This document shows, in pieces, positions 16,171 through 23,925 of a stretch of DNA of 40,881 nt (position 1 is the first letter of the stretch; each line of letters starts with the position of its first letter). The stretch spans positions 1 through 40,881 of the forward strand of contig JAYUCJ010000018.1 of assembly GCA_043740415.1 (NCBI GenBank). The letters run 5' to 3'. Under the pieces are notes generated by a model. The model ran no database searches. It was not told where the DNA came from and worked only from the letters and a program-made list of their open reading frames with translations. This stretch comes from Aalborgiella sp043740415 (GTDB taxonomy: Bacteria; Pseudomonadota; Gammaproteobacteria; Burkholderiales; Burkholderiaceae_C). Both the position numbers and the translations under genes were made by a program.

Positions 16171-16920
16171 GTGGAAACCATTCGCGTCGCGACTTGGAAT
16201 ATACACAAAGGTGTCAATGGCCTTGGTCCAAGCAGACGTTTAGAAATTCATAATATTGGATTGGCAGTAGACCAATTTGATGCAGATATCATTTGTTTGC
16301 AAGAAGTGCGAAAACATCATCGTGGTGAAGCACAAAGATTTGCACACTGGCCAGCACTTGAGCAAGCCGATTTTTTAGCACCGCTTGGCTATACGCCCAT
16401 TTACCAAACAAACGCCATTACCAAGCATGGTGAACATGGCAATGCACTGCTGACACGCTGGCCAGTCATCAAGCATCAACATGAGGACATGTCAGATCAT
16501 AGGTTTGAACAACGTGGTTTGCTGCATGTCGAAGTATTGATACACGATCTGCCAGTTCATGTCGTTGTTATCCATTTGGGTTTGATCAAATCCAGCAGAC
16601 GTCGGCAAGTTGAGCAGCTTTGCTCTTTCATTCAACGCGAAATTCCAAAAAATGTACCTTTGTTGGTTGCAGGCGATTTCAATGATTGGGGAACGACCTG
16701 CGAAGCAGTTCTAAAATCGGAACAACTCCATGCTTTCAAAACCAATCCTATCACTGCGAAAAAACTGCGCACTTACCCAGCAAGACTACCTCTGGTGCAG
16801 TTAGATTATGTGTTCGCCAGGCACCTAAGCGCCACACATGCGACCGTTCCGAACGGCGTACAGTGGGCTCGCATGTCTGATCATTTGCCTTTGATCGCTG
16901 ATTTTTTAACTACAAATTGA
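16171..16920 (+). CDS. Endonuclease/exonuclease/phosphatase-fold protein (YbhP-like)
   Basis: The 249-residue protein starts at GTG 16171. It shows the metal-dependent EEP fold: TWNIHKG (N-terminal Asn), CLQEVRKHH (catalytic Glu), VVVIHLGL, AGDFNDW (Asp and Asn) and a final WARMSDHLPLIADF with the Ser-Asp-His triad. No signal peptide is visible. It stands directly before a ClsB-like gene, as ybhP does before ybhO (clsB) in E. coli. Its substrate may therefore be a phospholipid or phosphodiester rather than DNA; that is inference. Confidence 0.88.
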   Translation: METIRVATWNIHKGVNGLGPSRRLEIHNIGLAVDQFDADIICLQEVRKHHRGEAQRFAHWPALEQADFLAPLGYTPIYQTNAITKHGEHGNALLTRWPVIKHQHEDMSDHRFEQRGLLHVEVLIHDLPVHVVVIHLGLIKSSRRRQVEQLCSFIQREIPKNVPLLVAGDFNDWGTTCEAVLKSEQLHAFKTNPITAKKLRTYPARLPLVQLDYVFARHLSATHATVPNGVQWARMSDHLPLIADFLTTN

Positions 16921-16930
16921 AATTTCAGGT

Positions 16931-18136
16931 ATGGGAAATATAGCGCAAAGTTATGGGAATTCAAGTGAGTTGCAGTTGCTTGAAGGCAGTATTTCTTTTT
17001 TCCCCTCTTTGATTGCAGACATCGACCATGCTCAAAAAAGCGTGCAGATGGAAACTTATATCTTTGATTTAACAGCCAGTGGTGCAGACGTGGCACTAGC
17101 TTTAGAACGGGCCGCACAACGCGGCGTCATGGTTCGGGTCATGTTTGATGGGTATGGAACACCTACACTGCCAACAGTATGGAATGACCGCTTCAAAGCT
17201 GCCGGTGTGCAAGTATTGTTCTATGAGCCTATCGTGACTTTAGGTATTTTCTTGCCCAGTCAATGGCGTCGCTTACATCGTAAGTTATGCGTGATTGACG
17301 GTGATGTTGCATTTTGTGGTGGTATCAATGTGCTCGATGATTGGCACGACCCCAGTTATGGTGCTTTAACTGCGCCACGCTTTGATTTTTGCGTACGTGT
17401 TACAGGAACTCTTGCAAAAGATATTCAAGTAGCTACAAGCTTGCTTTGGGAACGCTTATCTCTTGGGAAGCCTTTGAATGTAAAACGCGTTAAGAGTGCT
17501 ATTGAAACACTTCCGCAGGTTTTAAAACACCACCACTGGAGAGCACATTCACACGCCGGGCAAACACTCACCGCTTTGATACTGCGTGACAACATCACCC
17601 ACCGCGGACAAATTGAACGCGCCTATCTCAAAGCCATAGGTGATGCACGCAAAGAGATCATCATCGCAAACGCTTATTTCGTGCCAGGAGCAAAGCTACG
17701 GCGAGCGTTGGTATTGGCAGCAAAACGCGGCGTCAAAGTGCAGCTGCTCTTACAGGGAAAATACGAATATTTCATGCAATACCACGCTGCCAGACCGGTA
17801 TATGGCGCATTGCTGGCTGCAGGTATTGAGATTTATGAGTACGACAAAAGCTACTTGCATGCCAAAGTAGCGGTTATTGACAGCGTATGGGCAACCGTAG
17901 GTTCTTCAAACCTTGATCCATTGAGCTTGCTCTTGGCTCGCGAAGCCAACATCGTGATGCAAGACGCAGACTTTGCACAAAGCTTGCGCCAGCGTCTGCT
18001 GCTCGCCATGGCGAATGAAGGCAAACGTGTTGATGCCGCGCAAATGGCAAATCGGCCTTGGGGCCAACGTTTCAACGAGATGCTTGCATTTGCGATCATG
18101 CGAACCGGTTTGTGGTTGTTTGGAAAACAGTATTGA
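16931..18136 (+). CDS. clsB: Cardiolipin synthase, ClsB-like phospholipase D family
   Basis: ClsB-type enzymes join two phosphatidyl units (or phosphatidylethanolamine and phosphatidylglycerol) to make cardiolipin at the inner membrane. Both HxKx4D motifs are present and intact: His116-Lys118-Asp123 in RRLHRKLCVIDG and His310-Lys312-Asp317 in YLHAKVAVIDS, each followed by the GGINV or GSSNLD glycine-Asn element. The 401-residue length and absence of N-terminal membrane helices fit ClsB rather than ClsA. It lies ten bases after the EEP gene and shares one base with the next start codon (TGATG). Confidence 0.9.
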   Translation: MGNIAQSYGNSSELQLLEGSISFFPSLIADIDHAQKSVQMETYIFDLTASGADVALALERAAQRGVMVRVMFDGYGTPTLPTVWNDRFKAAGVQVLFYEPIVTLGIFLPSQWRRLHRKLCVIDGDVAFCGGINVLDDWHDPSYGALTAPRFDFCVRVTGTLAKDIQVATSLLWERLSLGKPLNVKRVKSAIETLPQVLKHHHWRAHSHAGQTLTALILRDNITHRGQIERAYLKAIGDARKEIIIANAYFVPGAKLRRALVLAAKRGVKVQLLLQGKYEYFMQYHAARPVYGALLAAGIEIYEYDKSYLHAKVAVIDSVWATVGSSNLDPLSLLLAREANIVMQDADFAQSLRQRLLLAMANEGKRVDAAQMANRPWGQRFNEMLAFAIMRTGLWLFGKQY

Positions 18137-18681
18137 TGTTGAAATATTTAAAATTAATCAAGCTTTTTGCTATATTTTTTATAGCCAATCAGGCAAATTT
18201 TACGTCGGCTAAAGCATCAAATGCATGGCAAGGCATCGTCACCCACGTCACCGATGGCGACACCTTTCGGGTTCGCCCAGTGGGTTCAAATAGCAAATCA
18301 GATTCATTAAGAATAAGAATTGACGGCATCGATGCACCTGAAAGTTGCCAGCAATATGGCGAGCAATCCACAGCAGCTTTGAAAAAACTCATCGTCTCTA
18401 AAGAGGTCACTATTCTGAGCAAGCGGTTTGATGATTATGGTCGTGACGTTGCCAAAATCTCTTTAAATAACATGGATGTAGGTGGCTGGATGGTGCGCAA
18501 TGGACACGCGTGGTCGTACCACTACAAAAACAGCGCTGGCCCCTACCGACTAGAGGAAGAGGCAGCTACGCGCTCCAAGCTTGGTTTGTTTGCCGACGGC
18601 TCGGCAGTTGAGCCTAGAGTTTTCAGACGTGAGCATGGCTCATGTTATCTTGCGAAGAATGACCGCAAACGCTACAAGTAG
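18136..18681 (+). CDS. Secreted thermonuclease-family nuclease
   Basis: The 181-residue product is a staphylococcal-nuclease-like phosphodiesterase. ATG at 18136 shares one base with the clsB stop and gives a signal peptide (MLKYLKLIKLFAIFFIA..., likely cleavage after AKA27), so it acts outside the cytoplasm. The nuclease domain shows GIVTHVTDGDTFRV, RIDGIDAPES (metal and catalytic-site loop) and DDYGRDVA (second catalytic arginine), followed by GGWMVRNGHAW. Codons 11-28 coincide with a repeat of family A, so the signal peptide seems repeat-derived. The 3' end overlaps the convergent moeB gene by 59 bases. Confidence 0.9.
   Translation: MLKYLKLIKLFAIFFIANQANFTSAKASNAWQGIVTHVTDGDTFRVRPVGSNSKSDSLRIRIDGIDAPESCQQYGEQSTAALKKLIVSKEVTILSKRFDDYGRDVAKISLNNMDVGGWMVRNGHAWSYHYKNSAGPYRLEEEAATRSKLGLFADGSAVEPRVFRREHGSCYLAKNDRKRYK
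18168..18217 (+). repeat. Family A repeat inside the nuclease gene, copy A9
   Basis: TGCTATATTTTTTATAGC followed by CAATCAGGCAAATTTTACG and TCGGCTAAAGC aligns without gaps to copy A3 (22551-22600), about 37 of 50 positions identical. It is read in frame as the hydrophobic core and cleavage region of the signal peptide. Confidence 0.65.
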
Positions 18682-19402
18682 CATCGCGTTTGAACCGCAC
18701 TTCGTTCCAGGACATATCGCGTCCATCTAGCATTTGCAGGCGACCTGACAGTGAAACCCCAGTTCCGCTGACCAGCTTTAAGGCTTCTGCCGCTTGCATA
18801 GATCCAATAATTCCCACCAGAGGTGCAAACACACCCATGGTTGCACAACGCGTTTCTTCCAAACTGGCATCGGGTGGGAAAATACAGGCATAACAAGGTG
18901 AAGCGTCTGATCGACTGTCAAACACCGTGATTTGCCCATCAAACCGTATCGCTGCACCCGACACCAAGGGTTTGCGATGTTTTACGCATGCGGCATTGAT
19001 CGCATGGCGTGTAGCGAAGTTGTCGCAGCAATCGACAACAACGTCTGCATCACGCACCAAGCTGTCAAGTAGAGCGGCATCCACGCGTTGCAACACGGGT
19101 ACTACTTGAACATCAGCATTGATATTTGCTACTTTTTTCATAGCAGATTTGGCTTTATATTCGCCGACATCCGCCATATTGTGTGCTATTTGACGCTGCA
19201 AATTGGTGACATCTACGACATCATCATCCACCAGTGTGATGCGCCCAACGCCAGCCGTTGCCAAATACAAAACAACGGGAGAACCCAAGCCACCAGCACC
19301 AATCACAAGCACATGCGATTGCAATATTTTCTCTTGCCCCTCAACGCCTATTTCATTCAGGAGCAAATGGCGTGAGTAACGCAGTAGCTGGTCATCAGTC
19401 AA
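18623..19402 (-). CDS. moeB: ThiF/MoeB-family sulfur-carrier adenylyltransferase
   Basis: The enzyme adenylates the C-terminal glycine of a small sulfur-carrier protein (MoaD or ThiS) for molybdopterin or thiamine synthesis. The 259-residue sequence starts RYSRHLLLNEIGVEGQ and has the nucleotide loop GAGGLGSPV (34-42). DDDVVDVTNLQRQ, DCCDNFATRHAIN and two zinc pairs CYAC and CSVC follow. The candidate thioester cysteine is in EETRCATMGVFAP. No rhodanese domain is attached. The gene is last in a leftward series after gpmA and ctpA. Whether it serves MoaD or ThiS cannot be told here. Confidence 0.88.
   Translation of the reverse strand: MTDDQLLRYSRHLLLNEIGVEGQEKILQSHVLVIGAGGLGSPVVLYLATAGVGRITLVDDDVVDVTNLQRQIAHNMADVGEYKAKSAMKKVANINADVQVVPVLQRVDAALLDSLVRDADVVVDCCDNFATRHAINAACVKHRKPLVSGAAIRFDGQITVFDSRSDASPCYACIFPPDASLEETRCATMGVFAPLVGIIGSMQAAEALKLVSGTGVSLSGRLQMLDGRDMSWNEVRFKRDATCSVCGHSSQDNMSHAHV
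19127..19168 (+). repeat. Possible degenerate family A repeat inside moeB, copy A10
   Basis: TGCTACTTTTTTCATAGCAG continues with ATTTGGCTTTATATTCGCCG. It keeps the hairpin arms, GGC and CGCCG of the family at the same spacing as copy A3, about 30 of 42 positions. On the coding strand it specifies GEYKAKSAMKKVANIN, which aligns with the ordinary MoeB sequence without an insertion, so chance similarity is possible. Confidence 0.35.
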
Positions 19403-19456
19403 GATGTTGACTCTCAGAATTAGTCAATTTAATGAGTCAATTTAAATCGACTTTAT

Positions 19457-20905
19457 TTAATTGTCTTTTTTCTCTTCTTTACGCTCGACCATTGTTTTAC
19501 TGACAATGACCGGGCGACCTTTGAGTTGATTGAGGGCTTGCGCAAGTTGGAAGTCCTTCTCAGAGCCAAACTCAGGGGATTTACGGTCAGCTACTGGTTT
19601 TTTCGCTTCCTCCTCTAAGCGCTTCAACGCCACTTCACGTTCTTTTTCACGAGCTTCTTTTTTGGCAGGGTCTTCTGCGGTGGTACCTTGCCCACTTTCA
19701 AGGTGCTTCTCCAAATCAGCCTCTCTCGTACGCAGTGCGGCAAAAGGGCTGCCTTCCGCTGTTTCGTCAATCATGACATCCGGCACAATGCCTTTGGCTT
19801 GAATGGATGTGCCGTTCGGCGTGTAGTAGCGCGCTGTGGTGAGTTTGATACCAGTATCTGGGCCCAAAGGTCGAACCGTTTGCACCGAACCTTTGCCAAA
19901 CGTTTGGGTACCTAAAATGGCGCCGCGTTTGTGGTCTTGCAAAGCACCCGCCACAATTTCGCTGGCCGAGGCAGAACCCTCATTAACCAACACCACCAAA
20001 GGAACTTTTTTCAGCGCAGCTGGTAGACGCTTCAACGGATCGGCTCCACCACGGCGCATATAAAACTCAGGGGCTGCTTTGTAGTTAAATTTGCTGTCCG
20101 CTAGTTGGCCATTGGTAGACACAACAGCAACGTTCTCCGGCAAGAAAGCAGCAGAAATGGCAACCGCAGCATCCAGCAAACCACCTGGGTCGTTGCGTAA
20201 ATCAAGCACCAAGCCTTTCAGATTTGGCTCCTGTTTATAAATTTCCTCTATCTTTTTCACAAAATCTTCAACCGTTCGGTCTTGGAACTGGGACAAGCGC
20301 ACCCAGCCATAGCCAGGCTCAATCACTTTGCCGCGAACCGATTGCGTTTTTATTTCTTCACGAACGATGGTAACTGGGAATGTACGGTTTTCGTCTTTAC
20401 GAAAGATTGTCAAAATAACTTTTGTATTGGGCTCGCCACGCATACGCTTGACGGCTTCATTCAGCGTCAAGCCACGCACCGAGGTGGTATCAATTTTGGT
20501 TATAAAGTCATTGGGCTTTAAGCCAGCCCGAAAAGCGGGTGAACCCTCGATCGGCGATACCACTTTGACCAAGCTGTCTTCAAAACTGATCTCAATACCC
20601 ACACCTACAAACCTACCCGTCGTGCCCTCACGGAATTCTTTGTATGATTTTTTATCGAAGTATTGAGAATGCGGGTCAAGGCTAGCCACCATGCCGGAAA
20701 TAGCGTCAGAAATCAGTTTTTTCTCGTCTACTGGCTCTACATAATCGCTTTTGATCAAACCAAACACATTGGCCAACTGCTGCAGCTCTTCCAGTGGCAT
20801 GGGTGACAAGGCACCACGTGCAACGGTTTGCAACGACACCGTCGTGAGCGCACCAGTCAGCACACCGACTGAAATCCAACCTGCAATTTTTAGTTTATTG
20901 CCCAT
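19457..20905 (-). CDS. ctpA: Carboxy-terminal processing protease, S41 family
   Basis: This periplasmic Ser/Lys protease trims or degrades envelope proteins. ATG at 20905 (MGNKLKIAGW) is preferred since relatives begin there; ATG at 20929 would add eight residues. An N-terminal signal anchor (about 6-30) is followed by a PDZ domain (GRFVGVGIEI...AGLKPNDFITKID, about 95-180) and the protease core. The dyad is Ser313 in GSASASEI and Lys338 in TFGKGSVQ, 25 residues apart as in other CtpA enzymes. The C-terminal tail is highly charged (KKEAREKEREVALKRLEEE) and ends KEEKKDN. It follows gpmA on the same strand. Confidence 0.92.
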   Translation of the reverse strand: MGNKLKIAGWISVGVLTGALTTVSLQTVARGALSPMPLEELQQLANVFGLIKSDYVEPVDEKKLISDAISGMVASLDPHSQYFDKKSYKEFREGTTGRFVGVGIEISFEDSLVKVVSPIEGSPAFRAGLKPNDFITKIDTTSVRGLTLNEAVKRMRGEPNTKVILTIFRKDENRTFPVTIVREEIKTQSVRGKVIEPGYGWVRLSQFQDRTVEDFVKKIEEIYKQEPNLKGLVLDLRNDPGGLLDAAVAISAAFLPENVAVVSTNGQLADSKFNYKAAPEFYMRRGGADPLKRLPAALKKVPLVVLVNEGSASASEIVAGALQDHKRGAILGTQTFGKGSVQTVRPLGPDTGIKLTTARYYTPNGTSIQAKGIVPDVMIDETAEGSPFAALRTREADLEKHLESGQGTTAEDPAKKEAREKEREVALKRLEEEAKKPVADRKSPEFGSEKDFQLAQALNQLKGRPVIVSKTMVERKEEKKDN

Positions 20906-21014
20906 ACTTTGCCTTATCGTTTGACCCATTTAGTAACCCAATCTCATTCATAGAAGCCAATATACACCTAGGAGCTGTTTATTGGCACTAAGTTCAGTAA
21001 TTAACCTTAGCAGC

Positions 21015-21710
21015 TCACTCACTACCCAAATAATAATGCCTAATCGGTTTCAAGCTTGCGTCTAGCTCGTAAACCAACGGTAAACCATTCGGAATGTTCA
21101 AGCCCACAATATCCTCGTCCGAAATGCCATCCAGATGCTTCACCAGCGCCCGAATCGAATTACCGTGCGCAGCTATAACAGTGCGCTTACCTGCGCGAAT
21201 GGCCGGTGCCAGCGATTCGTCCCAAAACGGCATCATGCGGGCAACCGTGTCCTTCAAGCACTCGGTCAGCGGAATTTGCTCTGGTTTGAGCTTGGCATAG
21301 CGGATATCTGCGCGTTCGCTGCGTGGGTCGCTCGCTTCAAGCGATGGTGGTGGCACGTCATAGCTACGACGCCACAGCAACACTTGTGCATCGCCATATT
21401 TTTTAGCTGTTTCAGCCTTGTCCAGTCCTTGTAAAGCACCATAGTGGCGTTCGTTCAGCCGCCAGCTGTTGACCACAGGCAGCCAAGTACGATCCATTGC
21501 GTCCAAACAATGCCATAAAGTGTGCGTCGCGCGCTTCAAAACACTGGTGTAAGCCACATCAAACTCAAAACCAGCCGCTTTGAGCATGTGCCCCGCGTTT
21601 TGCGCTTGCTCGATGCCCAATGGCGTCAAAGCCACATCGGTCCAGCCTGTAAAGCGGTTTTCCAGGTTCCAGGTTGATTCGCCGTGCCGAATCAAGACTA
21701 ATTTATGCAT
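21015..21710 (-). CDS. gpmA: 2,3-bisphosphoglycerate-dependent phosphoglycerate mutase
   Basis: GpmA interconverts 3- and 2-phosphoglycerate in glycolysis. The 231-residue protein opens with LIRHGESTWN (phosphohistidine His9), followed by NRFTGWTDVALT. LNERHYGALQGLDKAETA supplies the acid/base Glu, and VIAAHGNSIRALVKHLDG the second active-site His. The length matches bacterial dPGM. It is transcribed away from the rhodanese-grxC pair with about 130 bases between, and leads the gpmA-ctpA-moeB series. The 304-base gap to moeB and the 85-base gap to ctpA make a single operon plausible but unproven. Confidence 0.96.
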   Translation of the reverse strand: MHKLVLIRHGESTWNLENRFTGWTDVALTPLGIEQAQNAGHMLKAAGFEFDVAYTSVLKRATHTLWHCLDAMDRTWLPVVNSWRLNERHYGALQGLDKAETAKKYGDAQVLLWRRSYDVPPPSLEASDPRSERADIRYAKLKPEQIPLTECLKDTVARMMPFWDESLAPAIRAGKRTVIAAHGNSIRALVKHLDGISDEDIVGLNIPNGLPLVYELDASLKPIRHYYLGSE

Positions 21711-21839
21711 ACAAACACTTTCTATGGCTATCTACAGCCTTTTATGACCTTTTTGGTCGAAATTTTTCATGAAATTACACAGGATCCCAAAAGGATACAA
21801 GCTCTATTCTAAAATCTAACTCTTTATAGAAAGTACAAC

Positions 21840-22247
21840 GTGAAATTTATTATTGACAATTGGATGCTCATTGCCGTCGCGCTGGGTTCTGGAACCATGC
21901 TATTTTTACCCCAAATCAAAGACGCAGCAGGTGGAACACTCTCTGCTGCGGGTGCTGTACAGCTGATGAACCGTGAAAAAGCCGTGGTTATCGACGTGAG
22001 CGACGCTGAAGAATTCGTTCTAGCTCACATCAACAACGCTAAAAACGTGCCTTTTGCCCAACTCGAAGACAAATTAGCCAGCCAAGTTAAAAACAAAGAA
22101 TTACCTTTGATTTTGGTTTGCACCGTAGGTGCACGCTCCAACCGCGCTGTTGCTGTCGCTAAAAAACTCGGCTTTACCAATGTGCAAGCCCTGGCTGGCG
22201 GTCTCAAAAGCTGGAGAGAAGCCAACTTACCGCTTGAAAAAGCCTAA
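21840..22247 (+). CDS. Membrane-anchored rhodanese (YibN-like)
   Basis: The 135-residue protein starts at GTG 21840. A membrane segment at about 8-24 (WMLIAVALGSGTMLFL) anchors a single rhodanese domain. The active-site loop is Cys94-Thr-Val-Gly-Ala-Arg-Ser, which carries the persulfide, preceded by VVIDVSDAEEF and closed by ALAGGLKSW. It stands 24 bases before grxC, the yibN-grxC order seen in many proteobacteria. The sulfur acceptor is unknown. In the usual arrangement secB follows grxC; here secB lies 13 kb away. Confidence 0.9.
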   Translation: MKFIIDNWMLIAVALGSGTMLFLPQIKDAAGGTLSAAGAVQLMNREKAVVIDVSDAEEFVLAHINNAKNVPFAQLEDKLASQVKNKELPLILVCTVGARSNRAVAVAKKLGFTNVQALAGGLKSWREANLPLEKA

Positions 22248-22271
22248 AGGCAAGAAGGAAAGATCTGAACC

Positions 22272-22532
22272 ATGCAAACCGTCAAGATGTACACCACCGC
22301 CGTTTGCCCCTACTGCATTCGGGCAAAAAGTATCCTAAAAACCAAAGGTGTTGAAAAAATCGAAGAAATTCGTATCGACCAAGACCAAGCTACCATGAAG
22401 CACATGATGGAAATCACGGGCAGGCGCACCGTGCCGCAAATTTTCATTGGCGACACACATGTGGGTGGATGTGACGATTTGATGGCTTTGGACAGCGCTG
22501 GCGGCTTGGTGCCCATGCTGCAGCAAGCTTAA
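22272..22532 (+). CDS. grxC: Glutaredoxin 3
   Basis: The 86-residue dithiol glutaredoxin has the active site Cys12-Pro-Tyr-Cys15. The glutathione-binding elements are TVPQIFIGD (the cis-Pro loop) and GGCDDLMALDSAGGL. It reduces protein disulfides and mixed disulfides with glutathione in the cytoplasm. AAGGAAAG lies upstream of ATG 22272 as a fair ribosome-binding site. It is paired with the rhodanese gene, and a family A repeat begins 18 bases after its stop. Confidence 0.95.
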   Translation: MQTVKMYTTAVCPYCIRAKSILKTKGVEKIEEIRIDQDQATMKHMMEITGRRTVPQIFIGDTHVGGCDDLMALDSAGGLVPMLQQA

Positions 22533-22550
22533 TTTAATATTAGTCTGATA

Positions 22551-22600
22551 TGCTATATTATTTATAGCAGTTTAGGCAGAAAATACGCCGGCTAAAGTGC
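22551..22600 (+). repeat. Family A intergenic repeat, copy A3
   Basis: TGCTATATTATTTATAGCA (hairpin with perfect TGCTAT/ATAGCA arms) is followed by GTTTAGGCAGAAAATACGCC and GGCTAAAGTGC. It occupies the convergent gap between grxC and the DUF429 gene, exactly at the left boundary of the segment that separates grxC from secB. Confidence 0.85.
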
Positions 22601-22612
22601 TTTACCGAACTT

Positions 22613-23467
22613 TCAAGCCGTGACAATCCACCCCTCCAGTGGATCCGTTTTGGCAGGCAAGCCATAGTTTTTAATGCCTTTTTCATGCTGTTGCAACGCC
22701 CAAGCCGCTTGCAGCATGCACAACACCGCATCCAAGCTGTCACCACTGGCGTCGTCAATCAAGGCATCGCGCTGGGCGTGGCTGAGTTTCAAGCGTAAGT
22801 TCAGCCGCGTTTGACCCAGCTCCAGCTGCGTCACCAAGTCTTTGCGTGCAATCAGCCGTTCTGGCGTTTGTTTGGCTTTGTCGTCAGATTTGTAGCTGCG
22901 CTTACCCAATTTATCCAGTATTTCTCTGGCCAGCAAACCTGGGTAGCCTTCCAAAGCGACACGGTTTGCATCTCCATCGTGCAAAGCTGGAAAATGCACC
23001 CCAGCGTCCAACAAGCGCGGCACACCCGCATGCAGCATGTAGGCTACCGGCGGATTCACCCACTTCATGGAGGGGCTAGAGCCCGCTGGCAAATCGGTCG
23101 CGCGATGTGCAAATTTGCCGCCTGCAGGCCGTGCATCACAAAACGCTTTGAAGGTGGTGCGGATTTCTTCTCGCGTTAAGCCAGCGTAATGGTCAATGCA
23201 AGATTTCCAATCGCTAGGCCAACCCAGCGTTTCAACCAATTCACGCGGCAAGCCGAACGGTAAATCAAACGCGCCTACCCAATCTGCGGGCTGCTTGAGC
23301 CAAGCACTAAAACCCTCTAAGGTTTGAATTTGCTCTAACTTTGAGAGTGATACACGTCCATGATTCGCCGATCCGATGGCAAAAAGAATAGGTTTTTTCT
23401 TGTTTGGGCTGCTCGAAAAATCGCAGCCAATCAGTTGCGTCACATGGTGGACTTCAAACTTGGGCAA
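22613..23467 (-). CDS. DUF429-family protein (RNase H-like fold)
   Basis: The 284-residue protein starts at TTG 23467, directly after the stop of the BLUF gene; GTG at 23443 is an alternative. LIGCDFSSSPNKKKPILFAIG near the N-terminus is the Asp-bearing first strand of an RNase H/ribonuclease-like fold. VGAFDLPFGLP and the later ASGDSLDAVLCMLQAAWA supply further acidic positions, as in the DUF429 family, whose members may be nucleases but are largely uncharacterised. It appears translationally linked to the BLUF photoreceptor gene. Confidence 0.78.
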   Translation of the reverse strand: MPKFEVHHVTQLIGCDFSSSPNKKKPILFAIGSANHGRVSLSKLEQIQTLEGFSAWLKQPADWVGAFDLPFGLPRELVETLGWPSDWKSCIDHYAGLTREEIRTTFKAFCDARPAGGKFAHRATDLPAGSSPSMKWVNPPVAYMLHAGVPRLLDAGVHFPALHDGDANRVALEGYPGLLAREILDKLGKRSYKSDDKAKQTPERLIARKDLVTQLELGQTRLNLRLKLSHAQRDALIDDASGDSLDAVLCMLQAAWALQQHEKGIKNYGLPAKTDPLEGWIVTA

Positions 23468-23890
23468 TCAAGCACGGCCAATGATGCATGCCGTCGCCAT
23501 CAGCTCTTCCAACAGCGCCATCGACACCGCGCCAGAGGTGGAATAAGGGTCAAGCTCGGGCTTTTCAGCGTATTTCAGCAAAATGGAGGAGTTTATCTTT
23601 TCCATGTTGACCTGCCCCATGGTCCAGCCACCGAAGCGGCGTTCAGTAATTTCTTCGTAATGCAGCAACACCACATCTTTGTGGCGCACATCCTTTTGAA
23701 TATGACCATATAGCTCGCTGATCGCATTACGGCCACCTTCAATGGCTTGCAAAAAGATGCCTCCACCGTAGCAAAGAATGCCAGTAATACCGCTGGCGGG
23801 GTTAAATTGCCGCGACTGCGCCAAGATGGTTTCTATGGCTTCTGGTTGTGTATCCACCGCGCGGCTGGCGTAAAGTAGGCGTACTAGCAT
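23468..23890 (-). CDS. BLUF-domain blue-light sensor
   Basis: BLUF domains bind FAD and change hydrogen bonding on blue light. The 140-residue protein starts at ATG 23890 with AAGGAAAA just upstream. All diagnostic residues are present: Tyr7 (LLYASR), Asn30, Gln48 (FLQAIEG) and Trp89-x-Met91 (GGWTMG). A short helical C-terminus (about 98-140) follows and no effector domain is attached, so signalling must pass to a partner. The gene lies between folE (35 bases) and the DUF429 gene (no gap) on the same strand. The DUF429 protein is the obvious candidate partner; this is inference. Confidence 0.92.
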   Translation of the reverse strand: MLVRLLYASRAVDTQPEAIETILAQSRQFNPASGITGILCYGGGIFLQAIEGGRNAISELYGHIQKDVRHKDVVLLHYEEITERRFGGWTMGQVNMEKINSSILLKYAEKPELDPYSTSGAVSMALLEELMATACIIGRA

Positions 23891-23925
23891 GATGTTTTCC
23901 TTTGCGGTTTTATTATTTTGAAAAC

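Noticed and set aside
18058..18135. Upstream extension of the nuclease gene to 18058
   Set aside because: It would overlap the end of clsB; ATG 18136 is coupled to the clsB stop and gives a proper signal peptide.
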